A stretch of DNA of 64,000 bases from Luteibacter sp. SG786 (GCF_011759605.1 NZ_JAAOYX010000001.1:2580851-2644850); one strand, 5' to 3'. Counted from the stretch's first letter, positions 16,506 to 26,624 are shown. Notes: a model not told the origin generated them from the sequence alone. Made by a program: numbers and translations.

Positions 16506-17462
16506 ATGACATTCCTCAACTGCACGCGTTCCATTTCCGGCAGGTGGTCTCTTCTGCTGACCGGTGGCTTGCTGGTTTCGTCGATTGCCTTCGGTCAGGA
16601 GGCGAAACCGGTCAGCCCGGTCATCAAGATCAACGAGGCGGCCGCCACCGCGCCCATCGAGAGCACACCATTGCGCGATTCGTTGACGATGTTGTCGGGT
16701 TCCGGCGGAAACATCACCGTTCTCAATGGCAAGGAAGGACAGTTCCTCGTCGATGCGGGCATTGCCGTCTCGCGTCCCCGCGTCGAAGCGGCCTTGCGGG
16801 CGCTAGGCAGCGGCCCGGTGAAGTACGTCGTCAACACGCATTACCACTGGGACCACACCGACGGCAATCCGTGGCTTCACGACCTGGGTGCAACGATCGT
16901 CGGCACGGCGGGGACGGCGAAACGCGTGTCCACCGTCACGCGAGTCGCATTCTGGGATTACACCTTCCAGCCCTTGCCGGCCGGCGGTGTTCCCACTGAC
17001 ATTGTAAAGAAGGACAAGCGTTACCACTTCGCGGGCCAGACCATCGAGGTGAAATTGGCGCGGCCATCGCATACCGACACCGACCTCTACGTCCTTTTCA
17101 AGGAGGCCAACGTCGCATCCCTGGGCGACCTTTTCTGGAACGGCGTTTATCCGTTCATCGACAACGAACACGGCGGCGGCATCGACGGCATGATCGCTGC
17201 CGACGACGCGATCCTTGCCCAACTCAAAGACGACGTGGTCATCGTGCCGGGACACGGCCCGGTCGGCACGAAGAAGCAGTTGAAGGATTTCCGCGACATG
17301 CTTGCCGGCATCCGGGACAACGTGGCCGCGTTGAAGAAGCAGGGGAAGACTCGCGACGAGGTGGTGGCGGCGAAGCCCACCGCCAAGTACGACGACGTGT
17401 ATGGCCACTTCGTGATCGGTCCGGATTTCTTCGCGCGCATCGTCTATGACGGTTTGAAGTGA
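16506..17462 (+). CDS. Exported metallo-beta-lactamase-fold hydrolase
   Basis: 318 residues with an N-terminal signal peptide (hydrophobic run to about residue 30, SIAFGQ). The zinc motif HYHWDH is at 112-117, followed by GTAGTAKR, ARPSHTDTDLYV (third histidine) and VIVPGHGPVGTK (last histidine). It belongs to the subclass B-like MBL superfamily but lacks the typical residues of a carbapenemase, so a generic periplasmic hydrolase (lactone, thioester or similar) is more likely. AGGAACC precedes the ATG. The cytochrome P460 gene follows after 21 bases. Confidence 0.85.
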   Translation: MTFLNCTRSISGRWSLLLTGGLLVSSIAFGQEAKPVSPVIKINEAAATAPIESTPLRDSLTMLSGSGGNITVLNGKEGQFLVDAGIAVSRPRVEAALRALGSGPVKYVVNTHYHWDHTDGNPWLHDLGATIVGTAGTAKRVSTVTRVAFWDYTFQPLPAGGVPTDIVKKDKRYHFAGQTIEVKLARPSHTDTDLYVLFKEANVASLGDLFWNGVYPFIDNEHGGGIDGMIAADDAILAQLKDDVVIVPGHGPVGTKKQLKDFRDMLAGIRDNVAALKKQGKTRDEVVAAKPTAKYDDVYGHFVIGPDFFARIVYDGLK

Positions 17463-17483
17463 GCGAAGGCGAGGGAGTCGTCC

Positions 17484-18017
17484 ATGGTCTGGAAAGGGTC
17501 GCTGGTTCTCGTGGTCCTCGGGGTGTTCGCCGTGTTCGGCCTGCGCGCGGGAGAAAGCGCGTCGTCGCCCCCGGGCGGAAACGCATCGCCGATCTATGGC
17601 GTGGTACTGCCCGCGGACTACAGAAACTGGCAGGTGGTGAGCGTGGCGCACGAGGCCGGCAGCCTCAACGACATACGGGTCATTCTCGGTAACGACATCG
17701 CCATGAAGGCCTTTCGCGAACATACCCTGCCTTTTCCCGACGGCTCGATCATCGCTCGCCTTGCCTGGAAATATGAGGCGTCGGCACGCAACGATGCCAT
17801 CTTCGGTCGACAACAGTCCTTCGTGGCCGGCGACCCGACGAACGTGCAGGTCTCGGTCAAGGACTCGAAGCGTTATGCAGAGTCAGGCGGATGGGGCTAC
17901 GGACAGTTCGAGAACGGAAAGGCAAATCCGGGCAGGCCACTGATGCAGACCTGTTTCGCTTGCCACAGAAAACTGCCTGCCGAAGACGACTTCGTATTCA
18001 CGACGTATTCGCCGTAA
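17484..18017 (+). CDS. Cytochrome P460-family c-type haem protein
   Basis: 177 residues with an N-terminal membrane/signal segment (residues 5-22) and one haem-binding motif C157-F-A-C160-H161 near the C-terminus, the usual position in cytochrome P460. The IYGVVLPADYRNWQVVSVAH start of the mature part and the GGWGYGQFENGK stretch before the haem site fit the family. P460 proteins oxidise hydroxylamine or detoxify NO-related species in the periplasm using a lysine cross-linked haem. Candidate lysines are present (for example K146), but the cross-link cannot be judged. GAGGGAG precedes the ATG. It is probably co-transcribed with the MBL gene. Confidence 0.85.
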   Translation: MVWKGSLVLVVLGVFAVFGLRAGESASSPPGGNASPIYGVVLPADYRNWQVVSVAHEAGSLNDIRVILGNDIAMKAFREHTLPFPDGSIIARLAWKYEASARNDAIFGRQQSFVAGDPTNVQVSVKDSKRYAESGGWGYGQFENGKANPGRPLMQTCFACHRKLPAEDDFVFTTYSP

Positions 18018-18021
18018 GGGA

Positions 18022-18044
18022 GTCCGGGCGGTCATGGCCCGGAC
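18022..18044. terminator. Hairpin between convergent genes
   Basis: GTCCGGGC (18022-18029) pairs with GCCCGGAC (18037-18044), between the stop codons at 18017 and 18054. There is no U tract, so a terminator role is tentative. Confidence 0.4.
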
Positions 18045-18053
18045 CAGCGGCCC

Positions 18054-20936
18054 CTACGGTTGGGAGGTGGCCTTTCGCGATCGCATCAGCGCGTCGTAGT
18101 CGGGCGCCTCCACCGTTCGTTGCTGCAGCGACGTGCGATAGTTGCCTTGCATCACCAGCGACACCTCGCCCAGTCCGCCGTCCTGCGCGGTGCTCCAGGC
18201 GGCGATGGCGATGGTGTTGTCGCCGTGCCGATTCAACAGGCCCGACGGCAGCTCGAAATCGGTCTGCGGTCCCACGTCGCTGATGTAGCGGCCGATCTGC
18301 CAGCCGTTGACGAACACGACGGCCCGATAGTGGTGGGGCGCGGCATCGTGGATACGCAAGGCGATCGGCACGTCCTGCCCCTCGGGCAGGTCGAGATGGA
18401 ACGTGGTGCGGTACCAGTCGACGCCCGGCGTTTCCCTGCCATGCGGCAACGTGGCGGCCTTCCATCGCCCATCGTCGAAGCCGGGAAGCTGCCAGCCCAT
18501 GCGCTCGCCAAACAACCCGCCAGCGTTGAACGGGCCGCGTACAGGGTCGGGGAGATCCTCCCCACCGGCGTTGCCCTGGATCTTCCAACGAATGTCGGTG
18601 GGCGCGCCGGCGAACGTTGCCGAGATAAGGCCCCGCCGCTCACGGAACGCGCCATTGCGCTCTTCCTGGAGATGGCCATGGTTGTCGACCAGCACCGACA
18701 CCACATTGTCTTCGCCCTTCTTCAGCCACGTCGGATCGATGGCGAACTGCTGCGCGCCGCTGGGGTTGTTGCCGAGGAAGTGGCCGTTGAGCCAGGCGGT
18801 GAAGATGCCGTGGTTGCCCAGGTGCACGCCGGTGTTGGCGGCCAGGCGAATACCGGTTTCCTTCCCCGTGGCGCGAAAGTGCCCGCGATACCACACGTTT
18901 CCGTGATGGAAACCGTACGCGTCGCTGTCGAGGATAGGCAGCCGGTGGTCCCAGTGCGGATTGGGCGAGCTGGCACGGTCCGTGGCTAGCCATCGGCTAT
19001 CGTCGAACGCGGGTGCGATCTCCGGCGCGCCGTCGTGCACACGCCAGCGATCAAGGCGGGGAAGTGTCACGGGCGCGGGCCCATCCACGTGCGCGAGAAG
19101 GCTGGCGGAAGGCGTCGCCACGGCATCGACCGGCACGCCATTCCAGGTTATGCCGCGCGTACCGGGCGGCGTGAACACCTCCAGCTCGCCGGCCTGCTCG
19201 GTGTCGCCCGTGAGCGCGACGGTGTCGCCCACCCGCACCGCATGGCGTACCAGATAGGGGCCGCGAACCAGCACCGGACCGTCGGCGGTGTCCAACTGCC
19301 AGAAGCGCATTGCCGCATCGTTGTCGCCGATCAACAGGAGCAGCGAGGCGTCGCCTTGTTCGATGCTCATGCGCGCAAGGCCGTCGTGACGATAGTTGAG
19401 TCGCAGCGAGTGCGTGGCGGCGTCCCAATGCGTCGTCACAGCCCCTTCGAGGACACGAACCGATGGTTGGGCCGGATAACGCAGGACGATCTCGCCATCT
19501 CCGCCATGGCGGCCGTAGAACAGGGCAAGGTCCTTCGGTCCCTGGCGCAGCTGGGTCATCAATTCCGACGTGGCATACGCGAGGTTCTGTTTTCCGAAAC
19601 GGAAGTTTGCGAGCAACACCTTGGCGTCACGTCCATCCACATGAATGGCCGTGCCGGGCTGTTGCGGTACCGTGGTCTCGCCCGCGCCGGCCAGCGCGAT
19701 CTTCAGGTGCGTGGCATCGTTGGACGTGTCCTGGGGCTCCGCATGGCGGAGGAAGTAGAAGCGCGTGCCGTCGTCGGGGTTGATGCGCGCGGTGACGCGA
19801 AGCCGGCGATTGTCCGGCACCGATGCTCCGACCTCGTCGGTTCGGGCCAGCGACGGCACGGCATGGATCATGTAACCGATGAGTTTCTGCTGGTCGTATT
19901 TGGAAGTGAGCTGACGGCTGGCGGTGATCGCGGCGCCGTAGTCGTACGACGTGTAGACCCCCGGCGACGACAACCATCCCCAATTGATGCCGCCGTAGGT
20001 CATGTAGAAGTTCTGCATGGTGGACCCGGCCGCCATCATCGACTCGTAGAACACCCGCTCGAACGCCGGTCCGGTGAGTTTCCGGCAGGCTTCGTAGCCG
20101 GGGCCGCCCCATACGTCGAAGGCACCGCCCTGGTACTCGGGGAAGAACAGGGGCGCGTGTGTCAGTTCGCGGCGTTCGGCGCTGAAGTCGTAGATGGCAT
20201 TCCAGCGTTCCGGGCGCGTGCAGTCGAAGTCCAGTGGATAGGAATCCTGGCCCGGAATGTCGGTGGCGCCCAGACCCGACACGAAATTGCCGTTGTGGTT
20301 TCCCGTGAGCGGCACCGTGATGCCGTCGGCACGGGCCTTGTCTTCCAGAGCCTGCATGTAACGGCGCGTGTCCTCGGACTCGTCGTAGAGTTCGTTCTCC
20401 ACCTGGTAGAGCAGGACCGTGCCGCGCCCGTCGGTCACCTGGTGCCGCGCGATGATCCGGTTGATCTGCGTCATCCATTCACGGTATGCGGCGGTGTATT
20501 CGGGAGAGTCGGAGCGCGGCTTGCCCGCGGTCGTCACCAGCCAGCCGGGGAACCCGCCCGCGTCGGTTTCCGCATTGATGTACGGGCCGGGGCGCGCGAT
20601 GACATAGATGCCGACGTCACGTGCCATGTCGAGCAGCCGGTCTACGTCGCGGATGCCCGAGAAATCGTAGACCCCGCGCTTTGGCGAGTGATAGCCCCAG
20701 TCGAAATAGATCTCCACGCCATTGAAGCCGGCGGCCTTCATCTTCTGCAGCACGTCGAGCCAGAGGTCGGGGGAGGGCAGGCGCCAGTAATGGAACGAAC
20801 CCGACCAGAGATACGTGGGTTTCCCGTCGATGACGAGCGAATAGCGGTCGTAGGTCACGGTGTGAGCAGGGGCCGCCGTGGCGGCGGACGCACCCAGGAC
20901 CGCCAGCGCGAGGCCGGCCCAACGAAACGAGATCAT
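18054..20936 (-). CDS. GH35 beta-galactosidase, exported
   Basis: 960 residues with a signal peptide (MISFRWAGLALAV to about residue 23). The GH35 catalytic barrel shows WSGSFHYWRLP, ARPGPYINAETDAGGFPGW, acid/base E182 in VENELY and nucleophile E267 in FFPEYQGG. Two galactose-binding-like jelly-roll domains follow in the C-terminal half. The frame remains open to 21398, but GGAGGTGGGATG fixes the start at 20936. It lies 65 bases downstream of the MFS transporter on the same strand, so both probably form one unit for uptake and hydrolysis of galactosides in the periplasm or at the outer membrane. Confidence 0.93.
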   Translation of the reverse strand: MISFRWAGLALAVLGASAATAAPAHTVTYDRYSLVIDGKPTYLWSGSFHYWRLPSPDLWLDVLQKMKAAGFNGVEIYFDWGYHSPKRGVYDFSGIRDVDRLLDMARDVGIYVIARPGPYINAETDAGGFPGWLVTTAGKPRSDSPEYTAAYREWMTQINRIIARHQVTDGRGTVLLYQVENELYDESEDTRRYMQALEDKARADGITVPLTGNHNGNFVSGLGATDIPGQDSYPLDFDCTRPERWNAIYDFSAERRELTHAPLFFPEYQGGAFDVWGGPGYEACRKLTGPAFERVFYESMMAAGSTMQNFYMTYGGINWGWLSSPGVYTSYDYGAAITASRQLTSKYDQQKLIGYMIHAVPSLARTDEVGASVPDNRRLRVTARINPDDGTRFYFLRHAEPQDTSNDATHLKIALAGAGETTVPQQPGTAIHVDGRDAKVLLANFRFGKQNLAYATSELMTQLRQGPKDLALFYGRHGGDGEIVLRYPAQPSVRVLEGAVTTHWDAATHSLRLNYRHDGLARMSIEQGDASLLLLIGDNDAAMRFWQLDTADGPVLVRGPYLVRHAVRVGDTVALTGDTEQAGELEVFTPPGTRGITWNGVPVDAVATPSASLLAHVDGPAPVTLPRLDRWRVHDGAPEIAPAFDDSRWLATDRASSPNPHWDHRLPILDSDAYGFHHGNVWYRGHFRATGKETGIRLAANTGVHLGNHGIFTAWLNGHFLGNNPSGAQQFAIDPTWLKKGEDNVVSVLVDNHGHLQEERNGAFRERRGLISATFAGAPTDIRWKIQGNAGGEDLPDPVRGPFNAGGLFGERMGWQLPGFDDGRWKAATLPHGRETPGVDWYRTTFHLDLPEGQDVPIALRIHDAAPHHYRAVVFVNGWQIGRYISDVGPQTDFELPSGLLNRHGDNTIAIAAWSTAQDGGLGEVSLVMQGNYRTSLQQRTVEAPDYDALMRSRKATSQP

Positions 20937-21001
20937 CCCACCTCCGATCGATGACGGATCGCCTTTGCGGCGTCCGCCGAAGGATGGGTGACTTTGGGGT
21001 T

Positions 21002-22495
21002 TTATGCAACTTTGTGGAATTTGCTCCGGAGCCGGGCGCGGGGATCGGGAACGTACAGCGTGCACAGGCCGGCGATGAAGAGACTGGCCCCGCCCAGCCC
21101 GAGCGCCGCGATCGGCTGGCCGTGGAAGCACACGCGCAGCAGCAGGCCGAGAATGCTGGCGGCAAGCACCTGCGGAATCACGATGAAGAAATTGAAGATG
21201 CCCATGTAGACGCCCATTTTCGTCGTGGGCAGATGATCCGAAAGCATCGCGTAGGGCAGCGACAGGATCGACGCCCACGCGAACCCCACACCCACCATGG
21301 ACAGGAGAAGCCAGCGCGGGTCGCGGATATACAGGAACGAGAGCAACCCTGCGCCGCCCAGGCAAAGGTTGATCATGTGGCTGGACCTCAGTCCCCAATG
21401 GCGCACCATCAACGGGACGACCACCGCGGCCAGGGCACCGAATCCGTTGTACGCGGCGAACAACACGCCCACCCAGTTGGCTCCTTCGTTATAGGCCGAC
21501 GAGCCGGTATCGGCGGCGGCGTACATCGTCTGCGTTACCCCGGCCGTGGTGTAGATCCACATCGCGAACAGGGCGAACCAGGAGAACAGCTGCACACCCG
21601 CCAGACGGCGCATGGATACAGGCATGCCGTAGAGATCGCCCATCACTTCGCGCAGCATGCCCTTGCTGCGGGTGCGACTGAGCCAGGTGAGCAGGAGACC
21701 GAACACGATCAAGCCGCCGCCCAGAAGGTAAACCTCCTTTTCGAGCGCGAAGTGCCTTATCGCGAAGATCACGCCGATGCCCGCCAACAGCAGCAGCGAG
21801 CCCGGCCGTCCGGCGCGCGACACGTCCGCCGATGGGCCTTCGGGTACGTTGTCGGTGAACGATCGCAGCTGCGTCGGCGGGTATTCCCGTGTGGTGAGCA
21901 TGGTCCAGAGCACCGCACCCAGCAGTACGGCACCGCCGCCGTAGAACGCGTACTTCACCGTATCCGGGATGCCTCCGTCCGGCGCCACGTTGGCGACGCC
22001 GAAGTGCGCCAGCACCCAGGGCAGGATGGACGCGACCACGGCACCCGCACCGATGAAGAAGCTCTGCATGGCGAAGCCGGCAGGCCCCTGCCGCGTGGGG
22101 AGTTGATCGCCCACCAGGGCGCGGAACGGCTCCATCGACACGTTGATCGACGCGTCCAGGATCCACAGCAGGCCGGCGGCGATCCAAAGTGCCGGCGCGT
22201 TGGGCATCCACAACAGTGCCAGCGAGGCGAACACCGCGCCGGCCAGGAAATACGGACGGCGCCGGCCCAGCCGGTTCCACGTGCGGTCGGAATAGTGGCC
22301 GACAATCGGCTGCACGATCAGTCCTGTCAGCGGCGCGGCGATCCACAGGGCGGGAATGTCGTTCACATCCGCACCCAGTGTCTGGAAGATGCGGCTGACA
22401 TTGGCGTTCTGCAGGGCCAGGCCGAACTGGAGGCCGAGGAAGCCGAAACACATGTTCCATATCTGCCAGAACGAAAGGGGGGATCGCTCCCTCAT
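21002..22495 (-). CDS. MFS sugar transporter (SLC45/GPH-like)
   Basis: 497 residues with twelve predicted membrane segments. FLGLQFGLALQNANVSRIFQ and GHYSDRTWNRLGRRRPYFLAG (the RxGRR loop between TM2 and TM3) are typical of the sucrose/maltose-type MFS carriers that sit in TonB-receptor sugar loci of Xanthomonadales and Caulobacter. The substrate is probably a mono- or disaccharide released by the GH35 and GH3 enzymes. It is divergent from the LacI regulator, with an operator-like site between. It is followed directly by GH35 on the same strand. Confidence 0.88.
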   Translation of the reverse strand: MRERSPLSFWQIWNMCFGFLGLQFGLALQNANVSRIFQTLGADVNDIPALWIAAPLTGLIVQPIVGHYSDRTWNRLGRRRPYFLAGAVFASLALLWMPNAPALWIAAGLLWILDASINVSMEPFRALVGDQLPTRQGPAGFAMQSFFIGAGAVVASILPWVLAHFGVANVAPDGGIPDTVKYAFYGGGAVLLGAVLWTMLTTREYPPTQLRSFTDNVPEGPSADVSRAGRPGSLLLLAGIGVIFAIRHFALEKEVYLLGGGLIVFGLLLTWLSRTRSKGMLREVMGDLYGMPVSMRRLAGVQLFSWFALFAMWIYTTAGVTQTMYAAADTGSSAYNEGANWVGVLFAAYNGFGALAAVVVPLMVRHWGLRSSHMINLCLGGAGLLSFLYIRDPRWLLLSMVGVGFAWASILSLPYAMLSDHLPTTKMGVYMGIFNFFIVIPQVLAASILGLLLRVCFHGQPIAALGLGGASLFIAGLCTLYVPDPRARLRSKFHKVA

Positions 22496-22616
22496 CGGCG
22501 CCCGGCCTTCATGTCGGCGACGGCATGCCGTGCGCGTACGCCTGTGAACAGCGTACTCGGCATGTGCGCAGTGAGCCTGCGCCTCGATTCTTGCGGGTCA
22601 TGGTTTCCTCCTCCGA

Positions 22617-22630
22617 CGACAGTTATGTCA
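22617..22630 (-). promoter_or_regulatory. Imperfect LacI-type operator before MFS transporter
   Basis: CGACAGTTATGTCA matches 10 of 14 positions of the operator TGACAGCGCTGTCA found twice downstream, and it lies in the divergent promoter region of the transporter and the regulator. The central CG of a typical LacI-family site is missing, so confidence is moderate. Confidence 0.4.
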
Positions 22631-22747
22631 TGGGCTCGCGCGTCCCGCATGCTGCGACCGCAGCATTCGCGGCCGCGATCACGCTTGTAAACGGTACGCT
22701 TCCGGCGGCATAGTCGATCGACAGCGCGATCGAAAAACGGAGAGTCC

Positions 22748-23761
22748 ATGCGGGTACGCCTCGAAGATGTGGCGCGCGCAGCGAACGTGTCGCCCAAGAC
22801 CGTCTCGCGCGTGCTGAATGACGAGGCCAACGTGACGGAGGCCACGCGCCAACGCGTGCGCGCGGCCATGGAGGCCATGGACTATCGCCCGCATCCCTCC
22901 GCGCGCAGCCTCGCCGGGAACCGTTCATTCCTGGTGGCGATGCTCTACGACAACAACGACAACCCGTCGTCTACCTATCTGGCGGAGATCCAGGACGGCG
23001 TGCTCGAGGCCTGCGACGCGCATCGCTACAGCATGATGGTGCGTCCGCTCCGCATGCGGGACGGCGACTTCATCCGCCGCTTCGACGCGTTGATATCCGA
23101 TCACCATCCGGACGGCGTGGTGCTCACTCCGCCCCTCACCGACTACGCACCGCTGCTGAAGCGGTTGCGCGAGCGCAACGTACCGTATGCCAGCGTGTCG
23201 CCGCTGCGGAAGGGCAAGACCCTGGGCGTGACGATGGACGAGCAGCAGGCCGCCCGCGCCATCGTGGACCACCTGCTGGCCCTGGGACACCGGCGCATCG
23301 CGCATGTGATCGGCATCGCCAATCACGGCGCCAGCCGCTGGCGCCTCGCAGGTTATCGCGACGCGATGGCCGCCGCGGGCATCCCTGAGGACCCGGCGCT
23401 GGTGGTGCAGGGCGCCTTTACCTTCGCCTCCGGCGTGGCCGCGGCACGGCAACTCTTGTCATTGCCGACGCGCCCGACGGCGGTTTTCGCCGCCAACGAC
23501 GACATGGCCACCGGCGTGATGTGGGCGGCGGGCGAGTACGGCTTAAAGGTGCCCCAGGACCTGTCGGTCTGCGGGTTCGACGACACGCCGCTGTCCCGCC
23601 AGCTCTGGCCGGCTCTCACCACGGTGCAACAGCCGAGCCGCGAGATGGGCAAGATGGCCGCCGAGCAACTGCTCGGCGAGTTGCGCAACCACGGCAGCGG
23701 CCGCCTGGTACAGGTTCCCTTCTCCCTGCAGATCCGCGGTTCTACGGCGGCAGCGCCCTGA
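22748..23761 (+). CDS. LacI-family transcriptional regulator
   Basis: 337 residues. The LacI helix-turn-helix is MRVRLEDVARAANVSPKTVSRVLN, with the hinge at about 45-60 (RPHPSARSLAG). The periplasmic-binding-protein-like effector domain follows (GVVLTPPLTD, HLLALGHRRIAHVIG, PTAVFAANDDMATGVMWA, VCGFDDTPLSRQLWPALTTVQQP). GGAGAG precedes the ATG. It is likely the local repressor for the transporter, GH3 and TonB-receptor genes, whose promoters carry palindromic LacI-type sites; the effector would be a sugar. Confidence 0.92.
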   Translation: MRVRLEDVARAANVSPKTVSRVLNDEANVTEATRQRVRAAMEAMDYRPHPSARSLAGNRSFLVAMLYDNNDNPSSTYLAEIQDGVLEACDAHRYSMMVRPLRMRDGDFIRRFDALISDHHPDGVVLTPPLTDYAPLLKRLRERNVPYASVSPLRKGKTLGVTMDEQQAARAIVDHLLALGHRRIAHVIGIANHGASRWRLAGYRDAMAAAGIPEDPALVVQGAFTFASGVAAARQLLSLPTRPTAVFAANDDMATGVMWAAGEYGLKVPQDLSVCGFDDTPLSRQLWPALTTVQQPSREMGKMAAEQLLGELRNHGSGRLVQVPFSLQIRGSTAAAP

Positions 23762-23805
23762 GAGTGCATGTCCGGCGCGACACGCCTTCATGCTGCATAG
23801 CAAAT

Positions 23806-23819
23806 TGACAGCGCTGTCA
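23806..23819 (+). promoter_or_regulatory. LacI-type operator before GH3
   Basis: TGACAGCGCTGTCA, a perfect palindrome with the central CG step of LacI-family operators, 58 bp before the GH3 start. The flanks (AAT on the left, TT on the right) are shared with the second copy at 26625. Confidence 0.8.
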
Positions 23820-23876
23820 TTCCTGCCAGTATGCGCCCCGTGAAGCGCGCCGCCGGCGTGCAGCCAGGAGGGTTCA

Positions 23877-26453
23877 GTGCCGTTGCCGCAGCGATCCAGC
23901 GTGTTCTTGCGAAGCCTTTCCGTGGCCCTGACCCTTGCCGGTGCCTTGCCGATGACCTCGTCCGTCCAGGCAGCCGATGCTGCCGTCGCGCACCCGGAAA
24001 CATGGCCCTCCGCGAAGTCGCCGCTGCCGGCCGACCCCCAGCTCGAAGCACGGGTGCGCGCATTGCTCGCGCAGATGTCGGTGGAAGAAAAGGTCGGCCA
24101 GATGATCCAGGCCGACATCCAATACGTCACGCCCGACGACGTGCGTCAGTACCGGCTCGGGTCCGTTCTCGCGGGAGGCAATTCGAAACCGCCCGGGCAT
24201 CCGTTCCCGGTGGCCTCGCAGTGGCAGGCGTTGGCGGACGAGTTCTACCGCGCGTCCATGGACACCTCCCGCGGCGGCAAGGCGATCCCGGTGTTGTTCG
24301 GTATCGACGCCGTGCATGGCCACAACAATCTGGTCGGCGGCACGCTGTTCCCGCAGAACTCCGCGCTGGGTGCTGCGCGCGATCCGCAGCTGATCCATGA
24401 CATAGGCGTTGCGACCGCGCAGGAACTTCGTGCCAGCGGCATCGGCTGGACGTTCGCGCCCACGCTCACCGTGCCGCAGAACGGGCGTTGGGGCCGCGCG
24501 TACGAAGGTTACTCGCAGGATCCGTCTTTGGTGGCCCGCTACGCCGCCGCCGTGGTGAGCGGATTGCAGGGCAATGCGCGCACCGCGGAATTCCTGGATG
24601 CCAGTCATGTGATCGCGACCGCCAAGCATTTCCTCGGCGACGGCGGCACGGAAAACGGCAAGGACCAGGGCGATGCCCGTATCGGCGAGGCCGCCTTGCG
24701 CGACATCCATGGCGCGGGCTACGTCCCCGCGATCGAGGCAGGCGTGCAGGTGGTGATGGTCTCGTTCTCCAGCTGGAACGGGGTGAAGATGGCGGGCAAC
24801 CGTTCTCTCGTCACCGGTGTGCTGAAAGAACGCATGGGCTTCGACGGCATCGTTCTTGGCGACTGGAACGCGCATGGCCAGGTGCCCGGCTGCACGAACG
24901 AGGATTGTCCCGTGGCATACAACGCGGGGCTGGACATGTTGGAAGCACCCGATTCCTGGAAGGGGCTGTACACCAACACGCTCGCGGAAGTAAAAGCCGG
25001 CGTGATTCCGATGAGCCGGGTCGACGATGCGGTGACGCGCATCCTGCGGGTGAAGATGCGCCTGGGCATGTTCGAGGCCGGTTTGCCGTCGTCCAATGCG
25101 CTGGCGGTGCGCTCCGCCGAAGTGGTCGGCAGTCCTGCGCATCGCGCGCTCGCCCGCCGCGCCGTTCGCGAGTCGCTGGTACTCCTGAAGAACAACCGCG
25201 CCGTGCTGCCGATCGATCCGCGCAAGCATCTGCTCGTCGCCGGCGACGGTGCCGACAATATCTCCAAGCAGAACGGGGGATGGACGCTGAGCTGGCAGGG
25301 CACGGGCCTTACCAACGCGAATTTCCCGGGCGCCACGTCCATCTGGGGTGGCATCCAGGTGCAGGTGAAGGCAGCCGGAGGCACCGCGGAGCTGTCACCG
25401 GAGGGCGACTACAAGCAGAAGCCCGACGTTGCCATCGTCGTGTTCGGCGAAGACCCTTACGCGGAGTTCCAGGGCGACCTTCCGAACCTGGCCTACCGTC
25501 CGGGGAACGATCACGATCTGGACCTGCTTCGCAAGCTGCGCGGGCAGGGCATTCCTGTGGTGGCGGTGTTCCTGACCGGTCGCCCGCTGTGGCTCAATCG
25601 CGAGATCAATGCGTCCGACGCGTTCGTCGTGGCGTGGTTGCCGGGAAGCGAGGGCGAAGGCATCGCCGATGTGCTCCTGCGCACTCCGGAAGGCCGGGTG
25701 GCGCATGATTTTCACGGGAAATTGGCTTACGCGTGGCCACGCAGCGCGGCGCAGATTCCAGTGGCGGCGGCTGCCCGGGGCGAGAAGCCGCAGTTTCCGT
25801 TCGGCTTCGGCCTGACGTACGCGGACCGCACGGATACGCCTGCATTGCCGGAAGATCCGGGGCTTGTGCTTAGCAACCAGCAATCCGGCGTTTACTTCAC
25901 CCGTGGCAAGTCCGCGCGCGATGTCGCGGTGCGCCTGATCGGCGCCAACGGCGAAAGCGTGAATGTCGCTGCCGTGCCTGCCGCTACGGCGGACGGTAGC
26001 CTGCGGATCGGTGCGCTCGACTACAAGGCACAGGAAGATGCACGAAGCCTCAGCTGGAGCGGCAAGGATTCGGGAGCCGCACGCATCGAACTGGTGGCTA
26101 CGGCGCCCATGGACGTGGACCGCGAAACCAATGGCGACGTGATGCTCGTGACCACCCTGAGAGTGGACGCGATCTCGGCCGGCGATACGTCGACCATCGG
26201 CATCGGGTGTGGCGCAGGCTGCGAAGGTCAGGTGTCCATCGGACAGCAGCTTTCCTCGTTGCCGAAGGGCCAGTGGCTGCGTGTCGGCATTCCGTTGAAG
26301 TGCTTCCGCGCCGCGGGTGCGGACATGAGCAAGGTCGACCGGCCGTTCGAATGGTCGAGCCGCGCGGGAGCAGCGATCGCCATCACGGACGTATCGCTGG
26401 GCACGGTCGCTGACCGCAAGCTGGCGTGTCCTCCGAAAACGGGTCAGCCGTAA
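23877..26453 (+). CDS. GH3 beta-glucosidase, exported
   Basis: 858 residues with a signal peptide (to about residue 33, VQAAD). The GH3 catalytic domain shows IPVLFGIDAVHGHNN, KHF (250-252) and nucleophile D329 in IVLGDWNAHGQ. The second alpha/beta sandwich has PDVAIVVFGEDPYAE, and a C-terminal extra beta domain completes the ExoP/CdgA-like long form. It starts at a GTG with AGGAGGG ideally spaced. Such enzymes release glucose from beta-glucans or cello-oligosaccharides in the periplasm. Expression is probably LacI-controlled through the operator at 23806. Confidence 0.93.
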   Translation: MPLPQRSSVFLRSLSVALTLAGALPMTSSVQAADAAVAHPETWPSAKSPLPADPQLEARVRALLAQMSVEEKVGQMIQADIQYVTPDDVRQYRLGSVLAGGNSKPPGHPFPVASQWQALADEFYRASMDTSRGGKAIPVLFGIDAVHGHNNLVGGTLFPQNSALGAARDPQLIHDIGVATAQELRASGIGWTFAPTLTVPQNGRWGRAYEGYSQDPSLVARYAAAVVSGLQGNARTAEFLDASHVIATAKHFLGDGGTENGKDQGDARIGEAALRDIHGAGYVPAIEAGVQVVMVSFSSWNGVKMAGNRSLVTGVLKERMGFDGIVLGDWNAHGQVPGCTNEDCPVAYNAGLDMLEAPDSWKGLYTNTLAEVKAGVIPMSRVDDAVTRILRVKMRLGMFEAGLPSSNALAVRSAEVVGSPAHRALARRAVRESLVLLKNNRAVLPIDPRKHLLVAGDGADNISKQNGGWTLSWQGTGLTNANFPGATSIWGGIQVQVKAAGGTAELSPEGDYKQKPDVAIVVFGEDPYAEFQGDLPNLAYRPGNDHDLDLLRKLRGQGIPVVAVFLTGRPLWLNREINASDAFVVAWLPGSEGEGIADVLLRTPEGRVAHDFHGKLAYAWPRSAAQIPVAAAARGEKPQFPFGFGLTYADRTDTPALPEDPGLVLSNQQSGVYFTRGKSARDVAVRLIGANGESVNVAAVPAATADGSLRIGALDYKAQEDARSLSWSGKDSGAARIELVATAPMDVDRETNGDVMLVTTLRVDAISAGDTSTIGIGCGAGCEGQVSIGQQLSSLPKGQWLRVGIPLKCFRAAGADMSKVDRPFEWSSRAGAAIAITDVSLGTVADRKLACPPKTGQP

Positions 26454-26624
26454 CCGCACAGATGTGAAGCACTACGCGTCTCGCCTGTTTGCTGCGCAGC
26501 AAAATGCCCGGCAGACAGGTGCGGCGTAGTCGAGGAAACCTGTATTTGAAGGGTGTGTATCGACGATGCCGCCGTGCTGCCATGCGGCAAGCATTCGTCG
26601 CCCCGGAGTTCTATGATCCAGTAA

